Made by a program: the position numbers and the translations under genes. The notes below the pieces were generated by a model. It was not told the origin of the DNA. It saw only the letters and a list, made by a program, of their open reading frames with translations, and did not search any database. A stretch of 64,000 nt of DNA. Source: Anaerolineae bacterium (GTDB taxonomy: Bacteria; Chloroflexota; Anaerolineae; Anaerolineales; UBA4823). Positions 1 to 9,536 of this stretch are shown piece after piece (positions within the stretch are counted from its first letter, which is position 1; each line of letters opens with the position of its first letter). Where the stretch lies: the NCBI GenBank assembly GCA_003327455.1, contig QOQU01000014.1:1-64000 (forward strand). The letters run 5' to 3'.

Positions 1-61
1 TCTCCAGGCTAATCGGCAGCATCACCATTTGGGCGTAGTTACAGGGTTTGTATTTTGCCAT
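1..61 (-). CDS. IS transposase, N-terminus only (runs off the window)
   Basis: The minus strand opens with an ATG at 61 and stays open to base 1, giving 20 residues that begin MAKYKPCNYAQMVM and continue LPISLE. I recognise this as the start of transposases of the IS1182/DUF772 type, which usually begin M-(A/S)-K-Y-K-P-Y-x-Y-x-Q and then carry a 'P-(V/I)-S-L-E' motif. A ribosome-binding site (AGAGGAAA) lies just upstream at about 64-71. Only the start is visible, so whether the element is intact cannot be judged. The IS end should lie between about 62 and 180. Confidence 0.62.
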   Translation of the reverse strand, partial: MAKYKPCNYAQMVMLPISLE

Positions 62-282
62 AATTTCCTCTGCCTGTCATAACCCCACTCCTCCGCCGGG
101 GATTCGCAGCACTTTTTCGACAGTCTCAGAGGAAGCAGAGGAAAAGGAATGGGATTGCAGCTACACCAAAAGACAAAACCCAGTTACTCATCAACCAGAT
201 AACCAAAATCCAAACCCTGGCAATCCATGCCGGGGAACATCAGGACAGGCGTTTACTGCTTGAACAGATTGTACAGGCAGCG

Positions 283-3200
283 ATGGAGTTGCTCGAAGTC
301 GAAGGGGGTTGTCTGTACCTTGCCCATCCGCAGCAACAAGAGTTAGAAGTGTATATCGAATTCAGTCCCTTTGCCGACCAGGTTCAAGGGGTGCGCATAG
401 CGTATGGAGAAGGAGCAGCCGGATGGGTAGCGAAGAACGAAAAACCGCTCTTGATTGACGATTACACCAACTGGCAATATCACTCCAGTAAATTTGGCCC
501 GCCGTATCCATATCGATCCGTGATCTCGGCGCCACTGTTTTTGGAAAACCGTCTCGAAGGGGTCCTGCAAGTTTTTGATCTGCAGACCCCCAATCGCTTT
601 ACCGAAGAGGACCTTCAATTGCTCTGCATCTTTGCCAATCAAGCCAGCATCGTTCTACGGAGTATCACGTTGCTGGAAAACGAACGCCGGCAAAGGATGT
701 TGGCAGAAAAACTGACGGTTGCCGTCCAGGCTCTGACTTCAACGCTCGATCTACAAACCCTGTTCGCAACCATCCTGGATCAACTTGCCCAGGCCATTCC
801 TTATGATTATGCCTTACTCCTTCTCAACCAGGGTGGAGAGCTAAAACCAGTCGCCCTGCGCGGCTTTGCGCCGGATATAAACCGGCTGGATCAACGAAAC
901 GCACAACTCCACCCGTTGCTGGAAGAAATTATTGACAAAAAACATCCTCTGATCCTCGAGGATACGGAGCTGGAAACCCGTTCAATCAACTGGAATGACC
1001 CGATCAAAGTTAGAGCATGGATGGGTGTGCCTTTGCTCGCCCGTGGCGAAGTGGTTGGATTAATCACCTTTGAGAGTACGCAACCCAATACCTTCCAGAA
1101 ATATCATACCGATTGGGCAATCACATTTGCCCAACATGCAACCCTTGCCATTGAAAATGCCCGCCTGTTTCAAGAAAAAGCGCAACAGGCAAGTATGCTG
1201 GAAACCCTGCGCCAAGCCAGCCTCAGTGTCACCAGCGAGTTAGACCTGGATACTGTACTTCACACCATTTTGCACACCCTATACCAGTTTTTCAGCGATT
1301 TCCGCAATGCCTATATCTTTTTGTATTCACCCGAAAGCGAGAATGCGTTACGCTTTGGTGCAGAACTCTGGCAAGAGGATCAACCGGAGAATAGCTACAT
1401 CAAACCCAGGCCGAACGGTCTAACCGTCCAGGTAATTCATAGCAGGCAAATGATCGTGGTCAACGATATGACCAACCACCCGCTTTTTGAGGGCATGGAA
1501 AATAACTGGAATGGAGCCATCGTCGGAATTCCCCTTAAAATCGGCGAGCGCGTGGTTGGGGTAATGAATGTCTCTTTTCCGACACCTCGCCAGTTTACTT
1601 CGTTAGAACTGAAATTAATGGAGTTTTTGGGCGACCAGGCTGCCATCGCGATCGAAAACGCCAGCCTGTATCAGCAAGCAGAAAGTGAAAAACGCAATCT
1701 TGGCGTGATCTATGCCATTGGTCACCAGCTAACATCGAGTTTGGAACCGGACGAAATTCTCCAGCGCGCCATCCAACTGGCAACGCAATCTCTGGATGGT
1801 CATTTTGGTCTGGCATTCCGCTATATAGCCGATAAAGATACCCTTTCTTTAAGGGCTGTGTGGGGCGAATTTCCTACCTCAATTGAAGAGTATAACCGCT
1901 CAACTCATTGGAGCGGTGATCGTGGTTTTATGGGGTGGGTGATGAAAAATCGTCAAGCCGACCTGATCCCAGATGTTCGTCAAGACGACCGCTGGTGGCA
2001 CCATGTTGGTTATGACGAAAAAGTCCGTTCCGCAATCGCCGCCCCGATTCTCTTTGAAAATCAATTCTATGGCATTCTTGCCATTATGCATTCAGAGTTA
2101 AATGCCTTCAATGAGGCAGATCTTCATCTGGTGAAAGCCATCTGTCAGGAATTAAGCCTGGCTTTGAGCAATGCTGAGCGCTACCAGGAAGCCCAGCATC
2201 GCTTACGCCAGGTAACCTTGCTGCAAAAATTTACCCAAAACTTTTCCCGTCATCTCGATCTCCAGGAGTTACTTCAAACCGTCGTCGATGAGCTGGCTGC
2301 CAATTTTCACTACCCGATTATTGAGATCTTCCTCCGCGAGGATGACCACTTAAGTTTGCGCGCTTATCATGGCAACAGCGTCATTATCCCCCAAATGCCT
2401 TTGAACCGCGGCGTGATTGGCAGAGCAATGAAAACCGGGCAGGCACAGGTCATCCTTGATGTTAACCAAGACGCCGATTACCTACCCGATAACCCACAAA
2501 CGGTCTCTGAATTTGCCATGCCCATTCTGTTGCACGGCGAAGTTGTCGGCATCCTTAACATTGAAACCGACCAGAATGTTGCCCTATCCCAAAGCGATAT
2601 AGACTTCTTTCAACTGCTCGCCGACCAAATCGCCATCGCCCTCGAAAATGCCACGCTGTATGAGAATATGCGCCGCTACGCAGATCAACTTGAAGATGCC
2701 GTGATTCAGCGCACAGCCGAACTCTCCGAGCTTTATGAGCTCAGCCAGGAAATTGGATATGTCTTAACCTATGAGGATTTATTGCGCATCCTGCTGGATC
2801 ATCTGCGCACAGCCGTCAAGTGTGATTTTGCCATTGGTTGTCTTTTCTCTTCCACACAACCAGCCCTATACGTCAACGCTCAACGCCCGTTCACCGAAGA
2901 AACGCTTGCAGCTCTTCAAGAACACTGCCAAAACGAGCTCAGTCAATTTTCTGGTAAAGAGAGTATGCTCACCGCGGTTGAAGTCAACCTGGCTGAGGCT
3001 TATCAATCGTTATCCCCGATTCGGGCTTTTCAATCGATTCCTCACTACCCAATTCTCCTGAACGATCAAATCGTTGGCATGTTGGGAATCGGGGATGAGC
3101 AGATCCAAAGCTTTAGCCAGGAACAACTGCGCTTATTGCAGACCTTTGCCAATCAAGCTTCGATTGCCCTCCAACGGCTTGAAAGCGTTCGCGAAGCCGA

Positions 3201-4674
3201 AAAGAAACGGATGAGCAATCTGGTCGAAAACCTCTCCATCGGCATTTTATTGCTGGATAGTGATTATCATATTCTGGTCCTGAATCCGATTGCCGACCAA
3301 TACCTTAAGTCCTTACAAGCAAAGTTCGAAGGAAACACGCTGATTTCGCTTGGTTCCAAACCAATTGGCGAATTACTTGCCCACTCAACCGACTCTCTCC
3401 CTATTGAACTGATTGTAAAAGAACCCACGCAACGAATATTCGAGGCTCAGGCGAATCCCATCGGTCAACCTGCCACCCAATGGGTGATCACATTACGCGA
3501 GGTCACCCTGGAGCGAGAGATTCAAACCCGAGCCCAAATGCATGAACGACTCGCCACAGTGGGACAACTGGCAGCCGGCATTGCACATGATTTCAATAAC
3601 ATTATGGCAGCCATCCTGGTCTATGCCGATTTATTGCGCAACGATTCCTCATTAAGTCCAGCCGCGCAGGACCGTTTAGCCATTATCCAGCAGCAGGTCC
3701 ATCGCGCCGCCAGTTTAATCCGGCAGATCCTGGATTTCAGCCGGCGCTCGATCATGGAGCAAACTACACTCGACCTCCTGCCATTCATCAAGGAGTTCGA
3801 GAAAATGCTTTCGCGGGTCCTACCGGAGACGATTCGGGTCGAGCTTCGCTACCAGCCTGAAAACTATTTTGTTCTGGCTGATCCCACCCGTCTACAACAA
3901 ATGCTCCTGAATCTCGTGCTGAACGCTCGCGATGCAATGCCACAAGGAGGTGTGTTACGAATTTCCCTTGCCCGTCTCAGCCTCAAAGAAAACCAGGACA
4001 AACCCAACCGTTTCATCCAGGCTGGTGAATGGATCATCATTGAAGTCCAGGATACAGGGCATGGCATCTCTCCGGAACATCTTCCGCACATTTTTGAACC
4101 CTTCTTCACCACCAAGCCGGTGGGGTTAGGGACTGGCTTGGGTTTGGCTCAGGTCTATGGAATTGTTAAACAGCACGGCGGTTATATAGATGTTCAAAGC
4201 CAGCCCTCGCTGGGATCAACATTCACAGTTTACCTACCCGCGTTGCTCCAACCCACCCAGGTTTACCTGGAAGAACAGCCTTCCGTGAGGCTCAACGGCA
4301 ATGGTGCCATCGCCCTGGTCGTGGAAGATGACACGGCCACCCGCAACGCCTTAAAAGCCTTGCTCGAAGCGCAACATTATCAAACCCTGACTGCGGCGGA
4401 CGGCCACGAAGCCCTTAAGGTATGGGAAAGCCAGGCAGAGAGAATCGAGTTGCTGGTCAGCGACATCGTGATGCCACAGATGGGTGGTATCGAACTCTAT
4501 CAAATCCTGAAAGGGAAACAACCTGACTTGAAAATGCTCTTGATTACCGGGCATCCTCTCAACGAAGAATATCGCGCCGCCCTGGCAGGGGGGAAAGTGC
4601 ATTGGTTACAAAAACCCTTTTCAATCCCTGAATTCAATCAGGCTATCCAGACTTTATACGAATCAACTCACTAA
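283..4674 (+). CDS. multi-GAF hybrid sensor histidine kinase with receiver domain (5' end uncertain)
   Basis: This 1463-residue cytosolic hybrid kinase has about six successive GAF domains (roughly 1-135, 160-300, 320-470, 500-640, 670-810, 850-990). They are followed by a PAS-like segment (about 1005-1085), a HisKA domain with phospho-acceptor His1102 in an AHDFNN motif, a HATPase domain (N-box NLVLNARDAM; G-boxes DTGHGI and GTGLGL), and a C-terminal receiver with phospho-acceptor Asp1394 (VSDIVMP). No transmembrane segment is seen. The ATG at 283 falls inside the first GAF domain: the same frame stays open back to 64 and encodes plausible GAF sequence (RRLLLEQIVQAAMELLEVEGG), yet holds no ATG, GTG or TTG. 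The real start is therefore lost, non-canonical (ATT at 154 follows an AGGAAAAGG), or separated by a frameshift from the ATG at 149. The adjacent IS suggests 5' disruption. Confidence 0.85.
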   Translation: MELLEVEGGCLYLAHPQQQELEVYIEFSPFADQVQGVRIAYGEGAAGWVAKNEKPLLIDDYTNWQYHSSKFGPPYPYRSVISAPLFLENRLEGVLQVFDLQTPNRFTEEDLQLLCIFANQASIVLRSITLLENERRQRMLAEKLTVAVQALTSTLDLQTLFATILDQLAQAIPYDYALLLLNQGGELKPVALRGFAPDINRLDQRNAQLHPLLEEIIDKKHPLILEDTELETRSINWNDPIKVRAWMGVPLLARGEVVGLITFESTQPNTFQKYHTDWAITFAQHATLAIENARLFQEKAQQASMLETLRQASLSVTSELDLDTVLHTILHTLYQFFSDFRNAYIFLYSPESENALRFGAELWQEDQPENSYIKPRPNGLTVQVIHSRQMIVVNDMTNHPLFEGMENNWNGAIVGIPLKIGERVVGVMNVSFPTPRQFTSLELKLMEFLGDQAAIAIENASLYQQAESEKRNLGVIYAIGHQLTSSLEPDEILQRAIQLATQSLDGHFGLAFRYIADKDTLSLRAVWGEFPTSIEEYNRSTHWSGDRGFMGWVMKNRQADLIPDVRQDDRWWHHVGYDEKVRSAIAAPILFENQFYGILAIMHSELNAFNEADLHLVKAICQELSLALSNAERYQEAQHRLRQVTLLQKFTQNFSRHLDLQELLQTVVDELAANFHYPIIEIFLREDDHLSLRAYHGNSVIIPQMPLNRGVIGRAMKTGQAQVILDVNQDADYLPDNPQTVSEFAMPILLHGEVVGILNIETDQNVALSQSDIDFFQLLADQIAIALENATLYENMRRYADQLEDAVIQRTAELSELYELSQEIGYVLTYEDLLRILLDHLRTAVKCDFAIGCLFSSTQPALYVNAQRPFTEETLAALQEHCQNELSQFSGKESMLTAVEVNLAEAYQSLSPIRAFQSIPHYPILLNDQIVGMLGIGDEQIQSFSQEQLRLLQTFANQASIALQRLESVREAEKKRMSNLVENLSIGILLLDSDYHILVLNPIADQYLKSLQAKFEGNTLISLGSKPIGELLAHSTDSLPIELIVKEPTQRIFEAQANPIGQPATQWVITLREVTLEREIQTRAQMHERLATVGQLAAGIAHDFNNIMAAILVYADLLRNDSSLSPAAQDRLAIIQQQVHRAASLIRQILDFSRRSIMEQTTLDLLPFIKEFEKMLSRVLPETIRVELRYQPENYFVLADPTRLQQMLLNLVLNARDAMPQGGVLRISLARLSLKENQDKPNRFIQAGEWIIIEVQDTGHGISPEHLPHIFEPFFTTKPVGLGTGLGLAQVYGIVKQHGGYIDVQSQPSLGSTFTVYLPALLQPTQVYLEEQPSVRLNGNGAIALVVEDDTATRNALKALLEAQHYQTLTAADGHEALKVWESQAERIELLVSDIVMPQMGGIELYQILKGKQPDLKMLLITGHPLNEEYRAALAGGKVHWLQKPFSIPEFNQAIQTLYESTH

Positions 4675-4687
4675 CTTCAGCGCTCGC

Positions 4688-4804
4688 CTAACGCAGGGAC
4701 CCCAGCACCATCGCTAAAATGATCAGGATGGCAACAACAATAAACAGGATTTGGCGAATGCGAATTTGGCGCATCTCTCGGCGAGAGATCTGTCTTTTGC
4801 TCAT
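4688..4804 (-). CDS. 38-residue single-span membrane protein
   Basis: A short gene starts 10 bases beyond the uvrC stop on the same strand, with its own ribosome-binding site (GAGAGGCAGG) six bases before the ATG at 4804. The product has a very basic N-terminus (MSKRQISRREMRQIRIRQ) followed by one hydrophobic span of about 16 residues and ends GSLR. This positive-inside layout predicts a bitopic inner-membrane microprotein. It is too short for ordinary gene calling. I do not know a function. Its position suggests translation from the uvrC transcript. Confidence 0.6.
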   Translation of the reverse strand: MSKRQISRREMRQIRIRQILFIVVAILIILAMVLGSLR

Positions 4805-4814
4805 AACCTGCCTC

Positions 4815-6689
4815 TCATTCTAGACTGGATTTAATTTGCATTGCTAACTGGAGGGTAATGCCTTCAACGGCGGTTAACTCTTCCAGGCTGGCATTACGGA
4901 TGGAATCCAAATCGCCAAAATGCTGCAACAGACGTTTCCGTTTGACAGGTCCAATGCCCGGAATTAGTTCCAGACGGGAAGCCAGCCCTTGTTTGGTGCG
5001 CAACTTGCGATGAGCGGTGATGGCGAAACGATGCGCTTCATCCCGGATGCGCTGCAAAAGATAAAAGCCTTGCGAATGCCTTGGCAATAAGATGCTCTCC
5101 GAGCGGTGGGGTAAAAAGACCTCTTCCTGTTGTTTTGCCAGACTAATCACACTGACCCGTTCGAACAAGCCAAAGCGCTCCAAAACTTTGATCGCCCGAC
5201 CTAATTGTCCTTTGCCGCCATCCACGATTAACAGATCGGGCAAAATAGCAAAGGCAGCATCGGGTTTCTTGCCCAGGTTCTCTACACCCTCTTGGGCAGC
5301 CTGCCAGCGGCGAAAGCGGCGTTCGAGGGTCTCTTCAAGGCTGGCAAAGTCATCTGGTCCGCTAACCGAGCGGATGTTAAAGCGGCGGTAATGGCTTTTG
5401 CGCGGCGTTCCTTTTTCAAACACCACCATACTGCCAATCGCTGCCACTCCCTGGGTGTTGGAAATATCATAACACTCGATGCGGTTAAGCGATTTCTCGA
5501 TGCCCAAAGCCTCTTGCAGTTCCAGCAGGGCTTGTTCTTGCCGATGGGTATCGCCCTCCCATTGCGCCTTCAAGGTGGCTAAAGTCTGGGCTGCGTTTTC
5601 GGCTGCCATCTGGATCAACTCTTGTTGGATACCCGCGCGCGGCACGTTGATCTCTACCTTTTGCGAAGCCTTCTTGCGGCTCAACCACTGGCGGATAATT
5701 TGGGCTTCTTCGACCTCGTGGGGTAATAACACTTGATCTGGAACAGAAGCCGCCCGATCGTAAAAATGTTTGATAAATTCAGCCATGACAGTGGCATCGG
5801 GCGTTTCTTCTGCTCCCTCCAACAAGAAATATTCACGACCGATTAATTTACCGCCACGGATGAAGAAAATCTGCACGCAGGCATCGCCATCATCGCGGGC
5901 AAGGGCAATCACATCCGAGTCGGTCATCTCACTGGAGATCACTTTTTGCTTCTCGACCACGTTCTCAATGGCGCGGATTTGATCGCGGATCACGGCAGCC
6001 TGTTCGAACTGCAAGTTTTCAGCGGCTTTTTCCATTGTGACCTTTAGCCGCGCGACGATTTCTTCGGTATGTCCTTCTAAAAAATGACACAGATCAGCGA
6101 TCATCTGGCGGTAGTTCTCCCGATCGATTGCCCCAATACAGGGTGCCCGACACAGCTTAATATCGTAATACAGGCAAGCGCGTTCATCCTTGCCGGTAAT
6201 CACCCGATCGCAGGTCAGGTAAGGAAAAATACGCCGCAGCAAATCCAAAGTCTGGTGAACTGCCCAGACACTGGTGTAAGGGCCGAAATAGCGCGAACCA
6301 TCCTGAATCATCTGGCGGGTAACGGTGACTTTCGGAAAATCATCCGCCCAATTCACTTTGATATAGGGATACCGTTTATCATCTTTGAGACGCACATTGT
6401 AATGCGGGCGATACTTCTTAATCAAATTCATTTCGAGGATCAGTGCCTCGAGTTCTGAGTCAACGATAATCCACTCTATATCGGCAATTTTCTCCACCAT
6501 ACGACGGATGCGCGGACTGAGTTGTTGAGGAGTGTGGAAATAGGAGCGCACCCGATTGCGTAAATTCACCGCTTTGCCGATATAAATGACCTTACCCTCA
6601 CCATCTTTCATCATATAACAACCAGGGCGAGTCGGTAAACTCGGCAACAAAGCCGCGATTTTTTCTGGAAGATCGTTTTTCTTCTCCAT
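4815..6689 (-). CDS. uvrC: excinuclease ABC subunit C
   Basis: UvrC makes the dual incision in UvrABC nucleotide excision repair. The 624-residue product has the normal length and order: an N-terminal GIY-YIG nuclease (PGCYMMKD...VIYIGKAVNLRNRV, about 20-100), a UVR domain (about 200-235) for contact with UvrB, the RNase H-like UvrC core (DISNTQG, LLIVDGGKGQL), and a C-terminal pair of helix-hairpin-helix motifs (LIPGIGPVKRKRLL). The ATG at 6689 is chosen over a GTG at 6695, because AGGTG overlaps that GTG and serves as the ribosome-binding site. It is divergent from cinA. Confidence 0.96.
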   Translation of the reverse strand: MEKKNDLPEKIAALLPSLPTRPGCYMMKDGEGKVIYIGKAVNLRNRVRSYFHTPQQLSPRIRRMVEKIADIEWIIVDSELEALILEMNLIKKYRPHYNVRLKDDKRYPYIKVNWADDFPKVTVTRQMIQDGSRYFGPYTSVWAVHQTLDLLRRIFPYLTCDRVITGKDERACLYYDIKLCRAPCIGAIDRENYRQMIADLCHFLEGHTEEIVARLKVTMEKAAENLQFEQAAVIRDQIRAIENVVEKQKVISSEMTDSDVIALARDDGDACVQIFFIRGGKLIGREYFLLEGAEETPDATVMAEFIKHFYDRAASVPDQVLLPHEVEEAQIIRQWLSRKKASQKVEINVPRAGIQQELIQMAAENAAQTLATLKAQWEGDTHRQEQALLELQEALGIEKSLNRIECYDISNTQGVAAIGSMVVFEKGTPRKSHYRRFNIRSVSGPDDFASLEETLERRFRRWQAAQEGVENLGKKPDAAFAILPDLLIVDGGKGQLGRAIKVLERFGLFERVSVISLAKQQEEVFLPHRSESILLPRHSQGFYLLQRIRDEAHRFAITAHRKLRTKQGLASRLELIPGIGPVKRKRLLQHFGDLDSIRNASLEELTAVEGITLQLAMQIKSSLE

Positions 6690-6743
6690 CTTCACCTAAA
6701 TTTTACCAAGAGTTCCACCAGGCACGCGTTCGCAAACAGCAAG

Positions 6744-6749
6744 TATAAT
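6744..6749 (+). promoter_or_regulatory. -10 box TATAAT for a leaderless cinA mRNA
   Basis: A perfect TATAAT ends seven bases before the cinA ATG. A start site at the usual distance would fall on or next to the A of the ATG, giving a leaderless transcript. No good -35 element is seen at 17 bases. Confidence 0.5.
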
Positions 6750-6756
6750 TTCCTCC

Positions 6757-7506
6757 ATGGAAACCGTCCCCATAGAATTTCTGCTTGCTGAACAACTCAC
6801 TGATTTGGATTGGACGCTTGCCCTAGCCGAATCGTGCACCGGAGGGTTAATCAGCCACCGCGTCACGAATGTCGCCGGCGCATCCGAATATTACCTGGGC
6901 GGCGTGGTCGCTTACTCAAACGCCGCCAAACAACATCTGCTCGGCGTCTCTCAGGAAACCTTAGACAAATTCGGAGCCGTCAGCGAACAAACGGTGAAAG
7001 AAATGGCTCAAGGGGTAAAGAAGCTTTTCAATACCCAGACGGCAATCGCGGTCAGCGGCATCGCCGGCCCAGGCGGTGGTTCGCCTCAAAAGCCGGTTGG
7101 CACGGTATGGATTGGGCTGGCAATCCTCGATCAAGCCTACGCCTGCCTTTATCACTTTTTTGGAACACGGGAACAAATCAAACAACAAAGTGCAGAAGCT
7201 GCCCTATGGTTGCTGACTGAGCGACTCGCACAATATAGGAACAACCCAACCCTGCAACGCCGTCTGAAAGCAACCCAGCCCATCGCGGTTGAGTTTAGCG
7301 GTACAGACCCCACTTCCTTGCGCATCCGCGCCATCTACTGGCAGGAAAATCGGATCGCCATCGAATCGATTGGACGCCGTTGGCAAGATGCTTCGGGCAG
7401 TCACTTTTTGACCCTCAGCCATCAGGGGAAAGTCTATGAGGTGATTCAAAAAGCGGACGGCTGCTGGTACCTCCGTCCGCCTATCGAAAGCCTTGATCAG
7501 GCTTGA
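6757..7506 (+). CDS. nicotinamide-nucleotide amidase (CinA C-terminal/PncC family) with extra C-terminal domain
   Basis: Residues 1-160 are the PncC/CinA-C domain that deamidates NMN to NaMN in pyridine-nucleotide salvage. Hallmarks are LAESCTGGLISHR near the N-terminus, the GGVVAYSNAAK segment, GAVSEQTV and VSGIAGPGGG. The stand-alone domain is about 160 residues; this protein has 249. The last 85 or so residues contain alternating hydrophobic strands (FSGTDPTSLRIRAIYW, IAIESIGRRW, FLTLSHQGKVYEVI) and look like a separate small beta-rich domain that I do not recognise. The N-terminal CinA molybdopterin-binding domain is absent. Confidence 0.88.
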   Translation: METVPIEFLLAEQLTDLDWTLALAESCTGGLISHRVTNVAGASEYYLGGVVAYSNAAKQHLLGVSQETLDKFGAVSEQTVKEMAQGVKKLFNTQTAIAVSGIAGPGGGSPQKPVGTVWIGLAILDQAYACLYHFFGTREQIKQQSAEAALWLLTERLAQYRNNPTLQRRLKATQPIAVEFSGTDPTSLRIRAIYWQENRIAIESIGRRWQDASGSHFLTLSHQGKVYEVIQKADGCWYLRPPIESLDQA

Positions 7507-7511
7507 TCCGT

Positions 7512-9296
7512 TCAAACTCCCAGGCGCGCCCGCTCCTCGACGACGATCTTTTCCTCCAATTTCTTAAAGAGCGGCGCAGGCTGGACGAGCACTTGACCGG
7601 GTTTTAATTCACTGATCTTCCATTCTCCACTTGCCCGCGAGCCATCATAGAGCAGGACGCGATGTTCGCCCAATTCATCGGTGAGCAACTCGGTTTTTTG
7701 TTCGCCGAAGAAAGGCTGTGAATACCCAAAATAGCGATGTAATTTTTCCGTACTAAAAGGCAGGAAAGGAGCAAAAAGGACTTTCAACGTATCTATAGCT
7801 CTTAAGGCAGTGAAGATCGATTTGGCAGCAGCATCTTTGTCGGTCTTAATCTCAAACCATGGACCGGTGACATCCAGGTACTTATTCACTTCGCTGGCAA
7901 GGTTCATCGTTTCCAGGAGGGCTGATCGCAGACGCACAGCTTCCAGATGTTCGCTTACCGTATGGAAACTCTGGCGAACTTTTTCTAACAATTCCTGATC
8001 AACAGCGCGCAGATCACCCGCTTCGGGAACATGCCCATCCCAATGTTTGAAAGCAAAGGACAACACCCGATTGGCAAGGTTGCCCCAGGTTGCTACCAGT
8101 TCGCTATTGTTACGCTGATAGAAATCTTGCCAATCCCAATCGGTATCGCGCGTTTCGGGCATATTGGCGGTCAGATAATAGCGCAACGGATCAGGATCAT
8201 AACGGCTAAGGAAATCATTTCCCCAAACCGCCCAATTACGGCTGCCTGAGATCTTCTTGCCTTCCAGATTCATAAACTCATTGGCCGGCACATCGTACGG
8301 CAAGGTTAACCGCTTACCTTCAACATTGGCAAAGAGTTTGCCAAACCATTCGCCAGAGCCAATGAGTTGACCAGGCCAGATGATGGCATGAAAAGGAATG
8401 TTGTCTTTGCCAATGAAATAATAAGCTCGCGCTTCGGGGTTGAACCACCAATCCTGCCAGGCATCTGCTTGACCTCGAATTTGCGCCCACTCGATGGTTG
8501 CTGAGAGATAACCGATCACCGCTTCAAACCAGACATAGAGACATTTTCCTTCCCAGCCTTCAATCGGCACCGGGATTCCCCAATCCAGATCACGCGTGAT
8601 CGGCCGCCCGCGCAAATTTTCCGCCTGGATTTGTCCCAGGGATTGACGGAGGACATTAGGGCGCCAGTAGGATTGCCGTTCTTCCAGGAAACGCACAATC
8701 TCCGGCTGTAACTTTGCCAGATCGAGATAAAAATGGGCAGTCTCGCGCAATTCGGGCGTTGAGCCATCAATCTTCGAACGAGGATTGATCAGTTGGGTAG
8801 CATCGAGTAGATTGCCACAGCCATCGCACTGATCCCCTCGCGCTCCCTCATATCCACACAGGTAACAGGTGCCCTCGACATATCGGTCTGGCAAAAACCG
8901 ATTCTGGGTGGGTGAAAACCATTGTTGTTCGCTCTGGGTGTAGAGGTAGCCATTGTGATTTAACGCCAGAAAAATTGCCTGCGAGACCTTGAAGTGATTG
9001 GAAGTATGGGTGCTGGTGAATAGATCGTATGTCAAACCAGCTTTCTGAAACAATTCGAGAAAGCCTTGATGATACCTTTGATAAACCTGATAGGGAGTGG
9101 TGCCTTCGGCATCAGCACGAACGGTTACCGGTGTGCCATGTGAATCGGAACCCGAAACCATCGCCACCCGGTTGCCCTTCAAGCGCTGAAAACGGGCAAA
9201 GATGTCAGCCGGCAGGTAAGATCCGGTAAGGTTGCCGACATGGATCTCAGAATTAGCGTACGGCCAGGCTACCGCAACCAGGATATTTTGAGTCAT
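7512..9296 (-). CDS. metG: methionyl-tRNA synthetase
   Basis: The product charges tRNA-Met with methionine. The 594 residues show the class I signature HVGN (19-22), a knuckle with two CxxC pairs (CYLCG ... CDGCG) for zinc, and the KMSKS-equivalent KKISGS. The C-terminal EMAP-like tRNA-binding domain is missing, as in many short MetRS. The start is the ATG at 9296 (MTQNILVA), six bases after GGAGGAGG; a TTG at 9317 in the same frame overlaps that site and is rejected. The stop lies five bases from the convergent cinA stop. Confidence 0.96.
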   Translation of the reverse strand: MTQNILVAVAWPYANSEIHVGNLTGSYLPADIFARFQRLKGNRVAMVSGSDSHGTPVTVRADAEGTTPYQVYQRYHQGFLELFQKAGLTYDLFTSTHTSNHFKVSQAIFLALNHNGYLYTQSEQQWFSPTQNRFLPDRYVEGTCYLCGYEGARGDQCDGCGNLLDATQLINPRSKIDGSTPELRETAHFYLDLAKLQPEIVRFLEERQSYWRPNVLRQSLGQIQAENLRGRPITRDLDWGIPVPIEGWEGKCLYVWFEAVIGYLSATIEWAQIRGQADAWQDWWFNPEARAYYFIGKDNIPFHAIIWPGQLIGSGEWFGKLFANVEGKRLTLPYDVPANEFMNLEGKKISGSRNWAVWGNDFLSRYDPDPLRYYLTANMPETRDTDWDWQDFYQRNNSELVATWGNLANRVLSFAFKHWDGHVPEAGDLRAVDQELLEKVRQSFHTVSEHLEAVRLRSALLETMNLASEVNKYLDVTGPWFEIKTDKDAAAKSIFTALRAIDTLKVLFAPFLPFSTEKLHRYFGYSQPFFGEQKTELLTDELGEHRVLLYDGSRASGEWKISELKPGQVLVQPAPLFKKLEEKIVVEERARLGV

Positions 9297-9322
9297 GGCA
9301 TTCCTCCTCCAGAGCAAGAATT

Positions 9323-9349
9323 AAAAAGGCTGTCCTTTTTTGGACAGCC
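9323..9349 (-). terminator. rho-independent terminator after the sigma-factor gene
   Basis: On the minus strand an 8-bp perfect stem (GGCTGTCC/GGACAGCC) with an A6 loop is followed by TTTTT. It sits between the sigma-factor gene and metG and should end the yceD-sigma transcript. Confidence 0.82.
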
Positions 9350-9536
9350 CATTCTAGCGGTTTTTTTGCATCTCAACCCGATTGGGAAGTTAACCGGGCT
9401 GTCCGTCTGATTGGCGACCTGGGCATTGTCGCCATCCAAAGGTTCATCATCGTGTATCGTGATAGGATCCAATCGTTCATCTTAGGGTGAGTTTATCCGC
9501 GCTGATAGATTTTGTCAACCTCTACATGCCCTTGTG

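Noticed and set aside
5092-5736. Several plus-strand frames opposite uvrC
   Set aside because: They are shadows of a strongly conserved uvrC with matching codon structure on the minus strand.
9413-9435. GGCGAC/GTCGCC hairpin between the sigma-factor gene and metG as a second terminator
   Set aside because: Only six pairs with a nine-base loop and no T-run.
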